This document shows positions 1 through 5,439 of a stretch of DNA of 5,879 nt, one piece after another. Below the pieces are notes generated by a model. The model searched no databases and had not been told where the DNA came from. It saw only the letters and a list, made by a program, of their open reading frames with translations. A program made the translations under genes and the position numbers. This DNA is from Comamonadaceae bacterium (lineage in GTDB: Bacteria; Pseudomonadota; Gammaproteobacteria; Burkholderiales; Burkholderiaceae_C): NCBI GenBank assembly GCA_947372005.1, contig CANBRV010000144.1, positions 1 through 5,879 on the forward strand, written 5' to 3'. Numbering within the stretch: position 1 is the first letter of the stretch; each line of letters begins with the position of its first letter.

Positions 1-137
1 CCGAGCTTGAACTCGCCAAGCCCGTCATGCGCAAGTATTTGGGCGATGTGCGTCCCGCCGCCATGATGATTTCGGCGGGATTGATTGATCCGCGCATGAA
101 GATTGAAATTGAAGTGACGGCGCGTAAGATCGTTTAA
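1..137 (+). CDS. RidA (YjgF/YER057c/UK114) family protein, 3' end only
   Basis: This is the last 44 codons of a gene entering from the left; the first complete codon is at 3 and the TAA stop at 135-137 is followed directly by a second in-frame stop, TAG. The translated tail contains KYLGDVRPAA, then AGLIDPRMKIEIEVTARK, which is the typical C-terminal signature of Rid-family proteins (the last strands, ending in an EIEVTA-like strand). The family forms small trimeric cytosolic proteins; the archetype RidA hydrolyses reactive enamine/imine intermediates such as 2-aminoacrylate. Here the position expected to hold the substrate-binding arginine of RidA (Arg105 in E. coli, in the context PARS) reads PAAM, so this is probably one of the Rid subgroups without that arginine, and its activity cannot be assumed. 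The gene converges on the minus-strand dus gene with a 6-base gap and no obvious terminator. Family assignment is fairly secure; function is not. Confidence 0.8.
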   Translation, partial: ELELAKPVMRKYLGDVRPAAMMISAGLIDPRMKIEIEVTARKIV

Positions 138-143
138 TAGCTC

Positions 144-1157
144 TTAACATGCCGTTTTTACCTGCTCCGTTAACCACGTCGTAATCCGCGCCTGATCGTT
201 TTCTGTCCGAATCGTCATGTACGCCGCCTCCGCTTCTGGGTAGGTGCGGCGTAAAAAGTTGAGCCACTGTTTAAGTCTGCCTGCACGCTGGCGTGGCTCT
301 TGGGTGTTGCAGACCAGAATCCAAAAATCTTGAATAAGTGGCAGTAGCTGCTCCCACGCTAGTGGTGTGGGCGTATCCGCACGTATCGCCAGAGCGAGGC
401 CAGGGTCGGTCACCATACCGCGGCCTAGCATCAACGCGGTTGAGCCAGATAACGCTTGGCAACGCCTCGCATCTTCCACGTTCCAAATTTCGCCGTTAGC
501 AATCACGGGGATTTTGACGGCCGCGCGGATGTCCGCAATGCGTGCCCAGTACGCAGGTGGGCGATAGCCGTCGGCTTTGGTGCGGGCGTGGACGACGAGT
601 TCGCTTGCACCCGCTTCGGCAATCGCGATGGCGCATTCCACGGCGCGGCTGTCGTCGTTAAAACCGAGGCGCATTTTGGCGGAGACGACTTGGCCGGCGG
701 GAACTGCGCGGCGAACAGCCGAGACAATTTTGACCACCAACTCGGGCTCATCAAGTAACGCTGCGCCACCGCCGTGGCGATTCACTACTTTGGCTGGGCA
801 ACCAAAATTAAGGTCAACTCCCTCGGGGCCAAGACTGGCAAGGCGCGCCGCGTTTTCAGCCACGCACACGGGGTCGGAGCCTAGTAGTTGCCCGCGCACG
901 GGCACACCAGACGGTGTGCGACTGCCGTTTAGCAGCTCAGGCATCACGCGGATAAAGGCGCGATTGGGCAGCAACGTGTTGGTGACGCGGATGAACTCGG
1001 ACACGCATCGGTCGATACCGCCGACGCGCGTTAGGGTGTCCCGAAGCACAAAGTCGAGCAAGCCCTCCATAGGGGCTAATAGCAGCGCGGGTTTATCCTG
1101 CCCCTGCTCGTGGACTTGGCTGATAGAGTGGGCGGACTCATTATTTACGAGGGACAT
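144..1157 (-). CDS. dusC: tRNA-dihydrouridine synthase, DusC type
   Basis: The 337-residue product is an FMN-dependent enzyme that reduces uridine to dihydrouridine in tRNA using NADPH; E. coli DusC acts on U16. The TIM-barrel N-terminal part shows the FMN-site motif LLLAPMEG (residues 25-32), SRTPSGVPVRGQLLG (79-93), and VDLNFGCPAKVVN (114-126) with the catalytic Cys120. It also has Lys161 in SAKMRLG, HARTKADGYR (190-199), IANGEIW (219-225) and LGRG (244-247). A helical tRNA-binding domain follows, with RLKQWLNFLRRTYPEA (294-309). The wording throughout matches DusC rather than DusA or DusB. E. coli DusC has its APMEG only a few residues from its start, so this protein carries about 22 extra N-terminal residues. 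ATG at 1157 is nevertheless the only standard start before APMEG, since no in-frame GTG or TTG lies between. No Shine-Dalgarno sequence precedes it, and an in-frame stop lies a few codons upstream. The start is 3 bases from that of the divergent Bug gene. Confidence 0.93.
   Translation of the reverse strand: MSLVNNESAHSISQVHEQGQDKPALLLAPMEGLLDFVLRDTLTRVGGIDRCVSEFIRVTNTLLPNRAFIRVMPELLNGSRTPSGVPVRGQLLGSDPVCVAENAARLASLGPEGVDLNFGCPAKVVNRHGGGAALLDEPELVVKIVSAVRRAVPAGQVVSAKMRLGFNDDSRAVECAIAIAEAGASELVVHARTKADGYRPPAYWARIADIRAAVKIPVIANGEIWNVEDARRCQALSGSTALMLGRGMVTDPGLALAIRADTPTPLAWEQLLPLIQDFWILVCNTQEPRQRAGRLKQWLNFLRRTYPEAEAAYMTIRTENDQARITTWLTEQVKTAC
1149..1154 (+). promoter_or_regulatory. Ribosome binding site setting the Bug protein start
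   Basis: GAGGGA lies 6 bases before ATG 1161 and is a good Shine-Dalgarno match. It favours ATG 1161 over the in-frame GTG at 1110, which would put 17 residues in front of the twin-arginine signal. The site sits inside codons 2-3 of the opposite-strand dus gene. Confidence 0.7.
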
Positions 1158-1160
1158 GGC

Positions 1161-2162
1161 ATGTTGAATTCATTGGATCGTCGTCATTTTCTGTCAGGCG
1201 CGGCAGCTGTCGCTAGTGCCGTGGGATTGCCAAGCGCTTGGGTACAGGCAAAACCTGCTTCGACCAAATGGCCATTGAAACCCATCCGCATTGTGGTCGC
1301 CTTCCCGCCTGGCGGATTGACCGATGCTTATGCGCGTATGTATGCCGAGCAAATTACCACGCAGCTTGGCGTGCCAGCCGTCGTAGAAAACAGACCTGGT
1401 GCAGGTGCGATCATCGCCATTGACCATGTCGCAAAATCTGCGCCCGATGGCTACACGCTGCTCATGACGACGTCTGGCACTGTTTGGCAAAACCGTGTGC
1501 TCTACAGCAAGCTGCCCTATAACTTGGATAAAGACCTCACTCCGATTGCTAACTTTCCATCGGGGCCATTGGTGGTTGGCGTTAGCGAGAAAGTGCCTGC
1601 GAAAAATATGCGTGAATTTATTGAGTTTGCTAAAACCAATCAAGCATCCATGGGCACATACGCGCCAGGCTCGTATCCACACATGGTGGCTGATCAAACC
1701 AATCGCACCGAGGGTACCAAGATTCAATCCATTCACTACCGTGGCGAAGCGCCCATGTGGATTGACGTCGCCTCCAACCAAACTCAGATTGCCATTGGCA
1801 GTTACCAATCGTTTGCTACTGTGCAAACGCGTGGTGTCAAAGCCATTGGCGTGACGGGCAATTACCGCTCGCCTAGGCTGCCTGATGTGCCCACGTTGGT
1901 AGAGCAAGGCATAGGCGGCAAGCTGGTTCCGCTAGAAGGCGGTCTGCCTTTGATGGCGCCCGCTGGCACACCAGAGGACGTGCTGCAAGCGCTGTCTCGC
2001 GTCGTCGTGACGGGAGCGAACACTGAGCGTGCCGCCAAATTACGCGAGAGCTTTGCGATTCCAAACAAACCTCAAAACTTGGCAAACACACGCAAAGAGT
2101 GGGAACAGGTCGTGCCTGTTTGGATTAAATTGGCGGTGGATTTGGGAATTAAGCTGGATTGA
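1161..2162 (+). CDS. Bug/TctC family tripartite tricarboxylate transporter substrate-binding protein
   Basis: The 333-residue product is a periplasmic solute-binding protein of the Bug (TctC) family, which binds small carboxylates, amino acids or related ligands. The N-terminus has a twin-arginine-like motif, DRRHFLSG (residues 6-13), then an alanine-rich hydrophobic stretch and a likely cleavage site after AWVQA (residue 30), suggesting folded export through Tat. Family motifs follow in order: PIRIVVAFPPGGLTDAYAR (41-59, with the ligand-loop Asp55), VVENRPGAGA (74-83), APDGYTLLM (94-102), YAPGSYPHM (167-175, the second ligand loop), RSPRLPDVPTLVEQG (236-250) and GLPLMAPAGTP (261-271). Length is normal for the family. 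No TctA or TctB membrane gene is nearby, which is common for these proteins in Burkholderiales, where many are orphans. The ligand cannot be read from sequence. The start at 1161 is chosen from its ribosome binding site and the position of the signal peptide. A weak promoter candidate, TTGGCT (1116-1121), 17 bases, CATTAT (1139-1144), lies inside dus, but its expected start point would leave only a partial ribosome site. Confidence 0.93.
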   Translation: MLNSLDRRHFLSGAAAVASAVGLPSAWVQAKPASTKWPLKPIRIVVAFPPGGLTDAYARMYAEQITTQLGVPAVVENRPGAGAIIAIDHVAKSAPDGYTLLMTTSGTVWQNRVLYSKLPYNLDKDLTPIANFPSGPLVVGVSEKVPAKNMREFIEFAKTNQASMGTYAPGSYPHMVADQTNRTEGTKIQSIHYRGEAPMWIDVASNQTQIAIGSYQSFATVQTRGVKAIGVTGNYRSPRLPDVPTLVEQGIGGKLVPLEGGLPLMAPAGTPEDVLQALSRVVVTGANTERAAKLRESFAIPNKPQNLANTRKEWEQVVPVWIKLAVDLGIKLD

Positions 2163-2177
2163 GTGTGGGTTATTTAC

Positions 2178-2212
2178 CATGAAAAAGGAAAATTAGACTT
2201 TCGATTTTCATG
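2178..2212. repeat. Inverted repeat in the Bug-ATPase intergenic gap
   Basis: CATGAAAA (2178-2185) and TTTTCATG (2205-2212) form a perfect 8-bp inverted repeat around 19 bases. The right arm can also pair with an inner copy: GAAAAT (2188-2193) with ATTTTC (2204-2209). A TCATGAT heptamer recurs at 2208-2214 and 2234-2240, the second spanning the ATPase start codon. A short T-run follows at 2214-2218, but the stem is AT-rich with a long loop, so it is a poor terminator. It may be an operator or a chance AT-rich palindrome. Confidence 0.4.
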
Positions 2213-2219
2213 ATTTTTG

Positions 2220-2228
2220 TGATACGAT
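2220..2228 (+). promoter_or_regulatory. Candidate extended -10 promoter for the ATPase gene
   Basis: TG-A-TACGAT matches the extended -10 pattern TGnTATAAT, with 4 of 6 in the hexamer at 2223-2228. No good -35 lies at the usual spacing. The predicted transcription start, about 7 bases downstream, falls on or next to the A of ATG 2236, which would make the mRNA leaderless. Prediction by eye only. Confidence 0.3.
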
Positions 2229-2235
2229 GTAAGTC

Positions 2236-3414
2236 ATGATTCAACGCGCCTTATTAGAGCAAGCCGTTCACCAAGCCCTTGCACGTTCGCGTGGTGTGGT
2301 GTTAATTGGGCCGCGCCAGGCGGGTAAGAGTACGCTTGCACAAGCGTTTGTACCTGCTGCGTCCGACCATTACTTTGATCTTGAATATCCGCCGCACGCC
2401 AAGCGGCTTCAGCAGCCCGTGCTTGCGCTAGAGGGCTTCCAAGGTTTGGTAGTGATTGATGAGGTGCAGCGCCAGCCAGATTTATTTCCTTTGCTTCGCG
2501 TACTCATGGATCGCGCTAATACACCTGGGCAATTCCTTTTGCTCGGCAGTGCTTCCCCAGACTTGATACGTCAATCTGGCGAGTCGTTATTAGGGCGCAT
2601 TGAGATGATTGAAGTGGGCGGCTTTGATGTTCAAGAAATTGCAATGAAAAGCACGGCGGCGTTTGGCGATGCGTGGCAAGGAGCAGCAGCGAACCAGTTG
2701 TGGCTGCGAGGTGGATTTCCGCGCTCCTACTTGGCTGCAACGGATGAGAGCAGCATGCAGTGGCGACATAGCGCGATTCAAAACCACGTCCAGTTGGATT
2801 TACCGCAATTCGGACTCAATGCTCCAGCACCAGCCATGCTGCGTTTTTGGAACATGCTGGCTCACTATCACGGGCAAACGTTTTCAGCTGCGCCGCTCGC
2901 GCAATCGATGGGTGTGTCCGAGCCAACGATTCGCCGCTATCTCGACTTGCTCACTCAAACACTTATGGTGCGCCAGCTCCCGCCTTGGCATGAAAACCTA
3001 GGCAAAAGGCAGGTGAAAGCGCCTAAGATTTATTTGCGTGATTCAGGCTTTTTGCACACATTGCTTGGCATAGAGACAGCGCAGCAGTTGTACGTGCATC
3101 CCGCTTCGGGGGCAAGCTGGGAGGGCTTTGCGCTGGAACAGGTGCTGCGTATTGCCAAGCCCGATCAAGCTTATTTTTGGGCAACGCATCAAGGAGCAGA
3201 GCTTGACCTCTTAATGTTTAAAGGCGGACGGCGTATCGGTGTAGAGTTCAAGCGCACTAGCGAGCCACGCCTCACAACCAGTATGCGCATTGCACAAAAT
3301 GATTTGAAGCTAGACGCGCTCTATGTGGTCTATCCAGGTGAGCACCGTTACCCGATTGCAGCAGGCGTGGAAGCTGTGCCACTGTGGGGATTACTAAACC
3401 CCTCCGCATTCTGA
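2236..3414 (+). CDS. AAA ATPase with DUF4143 domain (AAA_14/DUF4143 family)
   Basis: The 392-residue product has an N-terminal P-loop ATPase domain and a C-terminal DUF4143 domain. Walker A is GPRQAGKST (residues 25-33), Walker B is LVVIDEVQ (71-78, with Asp75 and Glu76), and LLLGSASPDL (101-110) is the sensor-1 strand. RGGFP (158-162) marks the family's linker. A winged-helix-like stretch, LAQSMGVSEPTIRRYLDLL (221-239), and RQLPPW (246-251) are followed by KAPKIYLRDSGFLHTLLG (261-278). The end, GAELDLL (320-326) then GVEFKR (335-340), carries Asp324, Glu337 and Lys339 arranged like a PD-(D/E)xK nuclease core. All domains appear intact and the length is normal for the family. The family is widespread, often horizontally mobile and of unknown function; any nuclease or toxin-like role is inference. 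There is no strong Shine-Dalgarno before ATG 2236. No antitoxin-like or other partner gene is adjacent, so it stands alone between the Bug gene and ettA. Confidence 0.9.
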   Translation: MIQRALLEQAVHQALARSRGVVLIGPRQAGKSTLAQAFVPAASDHYFDLEYPPHAKRLQQPVLALEGFQGLVVIDEVQRQPDLFPLLRVLMDRANTPGQFLLLGSASPDLIRQSGESLLGRIEMIEVGGFDVQEIAMKSTAAFGDAWQGAAANQLWLRGGFPRSYLAATDESSMQWRHSAIQNHVQLDLPQFGLNAPAPAMLRFWNMLAHYHGQTFSAAPLAQSMGVSEPTIRRYLDLLTQTLMVRQLPPWHENLGKRQVKAPKIYLRDSGFLHTLLGIETAQQLYVHPASGASWEGFALEQVLRIAKPDQAYFWATHQGAELDLLMFKGGRRIGVEFKRTSEPRLTTSMRIAQNDLKLDALYVVYPGEHRYPIAAGVEAVPLWGLLNPSAF

Positions 3415-3428
3415 GAAAATACACGGTT

Positions 3429-3446
3429 TCGCTAAAACCTTAGCGA
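3429..3446 (+). other. Perfect hairpin in the ettA leader
   Basis: TCGCTAA (3429-3435), loop AACC, and TTAGCGA (3440-3446) form a 7-bp perfect stem, extendable by one G-U pair (3428/3447). No T-run follows on either strand, so it is not a normal rho-independent terminator. It lies 9 bases before the ettA ribosome binding site and 14 bases after the ATPase stop codon. Possible roles are mRNA 3'-end protection, a leader structure or a protein site. Confidence 0.45.
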
Positions 3447-3455
3447 GCATCTAGC

Positions 3456-3462
3456 AAGAGAG
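3456..3462 (+). promoter_or_regulatory. Ribosome binding site for the GTG start of ettA
   Basis: AAGAGAG ends 7 bases before GTG 3470 and supports that codon as the start. The resulting N-terminus, MAQYVFTM, matches the conserved EttA beginning MAQFVYTM. Confidence 0.6.
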
Positions 3463-3469
3463 ATTTACT

Positions 3470-5131
3470 GTGGCGCAATACGTATTCACCATGAACCGCT
3501 TGGGCAAAATTGTCCCGCCTAAGCGTCATATTCTTAAAGACATTTCATTGTCATTTTTCCCTGGCGCCAAGATTGGCGTGTTGGGAACCAATGGCTCGGG
3601 TAAATCGACCCTGCTCAAAATCATGGCGGGCGTGGATAAAGAGTTTGAGGGCGAAGCGATTCCAATGCCTAATCTCAACATCGGTTATTTGCCGCAAGAG
3701 CCGCAGCTCAACCCTGCGCACACGGTGCGTGAGGCGGTTGAAGACGGTATGGGGGCTGTGGCTGCCGCCAAAAAACGTTTGGAAGAAGTCTATGTCGAGT
3801 ACGGCTTAGAAGATGCCGACTTTGATAAGCTCGCTGCTGAGCAAGCAGAACTCGAGGCCATCATTGGCTCGGATTCTGGTGACAACGAGCACGAGCTAGA
3901 GATCGCCGCCGATGCGCTCAATTTGCCACCGTGGGATGCCGTGGTTGGTGTGCTCTCGGGCGGCGAAAAACGCCGTGTGGCACTGTGCCGTTTGCTGCTA
4001 TCTAAGCCTGACATGCTCTTGTTAGATGAGCCGACCAATCACTTGGATGCAGAGTCGGTGGATTGGCTGGAACAGTTTCTCGCGCGCTATTCGGGCACGG
4101 TGGTGGCGATTACCCATGACCGTTACTTTTTGGATAACGCAGCCGAGTGGATTTTGGAGCTTGACCGCGGTAGCGGCATTCCTTGGAAGGGCAATTACTC
4201 CAGCTGGCTGGATCAAAAAGGCAATCGTTTGGCGCAAGAGCAAAAGGGCGAGGAAGCCCGTGCCAAGGCGCTTAAGAAAGAATTGGAGTGGGTTCGTCAA
4301 AACCCTAAAGGCCGCCAAGCCAAGAGTAAATCTCGCCTGGCACGCTTCGAAGAGTTGTCGGATCACGATTACCAAAAACGCAATGAAACGCAGGAGATTT
4401 TTATCCCTGTGGCCGAGCGTTTGGGCAATGAAGTCATCGAATTTAAAAACGTCACTAAATCGTTTGGCGACCGCGTGCTGATTGATGACCTCAGCTTCAA
4501 AGTGCCAGCGGGCGCGATTGTCGGCATCATTGGTCCGAACGGTGCAGGTAAGTCCACACTGTTCAAAATGATTGCAGGCAAAGAAACGCCTGATAGCGGC
4601 GAAGTGGCGATTGGTAAGACGGCAAAGCTAGCGTTCGTCGATCAAACTCGCGATGACTTGTCAGGCGATAAAACTGTCTGGGAAGAAATTTCTGGCGGTC
4701 TCGACATGCTGCAAATTGGTAAGTTCACTGTTGCCAGCCGCGCGTATTGCGGACGTTTTAACTTTAACGGCGGCGACCAGCAAAAACGCGTCGGAAGCTT
4801 GTCGGGCGGTGAGCGCGGACGCTTACACATGGCAAAAACTTTGATCGAAGGCGGCAACGTCTTGCTGCTGGACGAGCCATCCAACGACCTTGACGTGGAA
4901 ACTCTGCGTTCGTTAGAGGACGCGCTTTTAGAGTTCGCGGGCAGCGTGATGGTGATTAGCCATGACCGCTGGTTCTTAGACCGGATCGCGACGCACATCT
5001 TGGCGTGCGAGGGTAATAGCCAGTGGACGTTCTTTGACGGCAACTACCAAGAGTACGAAGCCGACAAGAAGAAGCGTTTGGGTGAAGAGGGTGCACGTCC
5101 GAAGCGCGCACGTTTCAAAGCGCTTAAATAA
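3470..5131 (+). CDS. ettA: Energy-dependent translational throttle protein EttA (ABC-F ATPase)
   Basis: The 553-residue product matches E. coli EttA (555 residues) along its whole length. EttA is a cytosolic ABC-F protein that binds the ribosomal E site and gates early elongation according to ATP/ADP levels. First ABC domain: Walker A GTNGSGKST (39-47), arm insertion around 94-137, signature LSGGE (162-166), Walker B LLLDEP (183-188, catalytic Glu187) and switch His216. The linker that contacts P-site tRNA spans about 242-320 and includes KELEWVRQNPKGRQAKSKSR. Second domain: GPNGAGKST (355-363), signature LSGGE (444-448), LLLDEP (465-470, Glu469) and His498. The second domain reads DEPSNDLD where E. 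coli has DEPTNDLD, a mild change. The tail is basic (PKRARFKALK). Translation starts at GTG. Two genes follow on the same strand, a lipoprotein and serS, with short gaps. A weak promoter candidate, TTACTA (3391-3396) and TGaGAAAAT (3412-3420), lies over the end of the ATPase gene. Confidence 0.97.
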   Translation: MAQYVFTMNRLGKIVPPKRHILKDISLSFFPGAKIGVLGTNGSGKSTLLKIMAGVDKEFEGEAIPMPNLNIGYLPQEPQLNPAHTVREAVEDGMGAVAAAKKRLEEVYVEYGLEDADFDKLAAEQAELEAIIGSDSGDNEHELEIAADALNLPPWDAVVGVLSGGEKRRVALCRLLLSKPDMLLLDEPTNHLDAESVDWLEQFLARYSGTVVAITHDRYFLDNAAEWILELDRGSGIPWKGNYSSWLDQKGNRLAQEQKGEEARAKALKKELEWVRQNPKGRQAKSKSRLARFEELSDHDYQKRNETQEIFIPVAERLGNEVIEFKNVTKSFGDRVLIDDLSFKVPAGAIVGIIGPNGAGKSTLFKMIAGKETPDSGEVAIGKTAKLAFVDQTRDDLSGDKTVWEEISGGLDMLQIGKFTVASRAYCGRFNFNGGDQQKRVGSLSGGERGRLHMAKTLIEGGNVLLLDEPSNDLDVETLRSLEDALLEFAGSVMVISHDRWFLDRIATHILACEGNSQWTFFDGNYQEYEADKKKRLGEEGARPKRARFKALK

Positions 5132-5160
5132 ATAGGCTTTTAAATAAAGATTGGATTTAT

Positions 5161-5427
5161 ATGCAGCATCGCACGACTCATTGGATGATGGTTCTGACCG
5201 CTTGTTTGCTGACTGCCTGCACAGCGCCTTGGGGCGGTGATGTGGGCTGTTTCAATTTGGCCAGCTACGTGGAGCGCGTCGATTGCCAAACGCGCGGTCA
5301 TCGGACGATATCTGCCGATGAAGAGTTGCGCCGCAAGCCATCTGCTGCAGTTGAAAAAGCAGCAGACGCTGCCGATCCAATTTGCTATACAAAAGCGGGC
5401 GCGGGCGAGAAGCCTTGCGCTAAATAA
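5161..5427 (+). CDS. Small predicted lipoprotein with four mature cysteines besides the lipid-bearing one
   Basis: I do not recognise this 88-residue protein as a named family. The N-terminus looks like a lipoprotein signal: a short polar start with His and Arg, a hydrophobic core WMMVLTACLL, then a lipobox LTAC (17-20) with Cys20 as the likely lipidated residue. After processing, 69 residues would remain, with Cys30, Cys42, Cys75 and Cys86, which could form two disulfide bonds in the periplasm. The residue after Cys20 is Thr, which does not suggest inner-membrane retention. The middle is charged and alanine-rich (about 50-72). The start ATG 5161 has only a weak ribosome site (TTGGAT, 5151-5156). 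The gene begins 29 bases after ettA and ends 12 bases before serS, so co-transcription with either is plausible. The clean signal peptide and the tight fit between two housekeeping genes argue that it is real. Confidence 0.75.
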   Translation: MQHRTTHWMMVLTACLLTACTAPWGGDVGCFNLASYVERVDCQTRGHRTISADEELRRKPSAAVEKAADAADPICYTKAGAGEKPCAK

Positions 5428-5439
5428 CGGGAAAGAGTC

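Noticed and set aside
902..919. Perfect 7-bp inverted repeat GCACACC/GGTGTGC with a 4-base loop inside dus.
   Set aside because: It encodes the conserved SRTPSGVPV segment, so the sequence is explained by protein coding. No T-run or regulatory setting was seen.
1110..1160. Upstream in-frame GTG start for the Bug protein (17 more residues).
   Set aside because: ATG 1161 has a good ribosome site and places the twin-arginine motif at residue 7; the extension would bury the signal and extend further into dus.
577..1167. 196-codon plus-strand open frame opposite dus.
   Set aside because: It shadows a well-supported dus gene, and its translation is low in recognisable motifs and rich in Ser, Arg, Thr and Pro as expected from an antisense frame.
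1194..1907. 237-codon minus-strand open frame opposite the Bug gene.
   Set aside because: The plus strand carries the clear family motifs; the antisense product has no recognisable domain.
2179..2196. Five-codon mini-frame (MKKEN) in the Bug-ATPase gap, a possible leader peptide.
   Set aside because: It has no ribosome site, no run of regulatory codons, and lies within the inverted repeat; chance is the simpler explanation.
2178..2218. Rho-independent terminator for the Bug gene.
   Set aside because: The stem is AT-rich with a 19-base loop, and the T-run is short and offset; it does not resemble a strong terminator.
4022..4375. 117-codon minus-strand open frame within ettA.
   Set aside because: It overlaps conserved EttA motifs in the true frame and shows no domain of its own.
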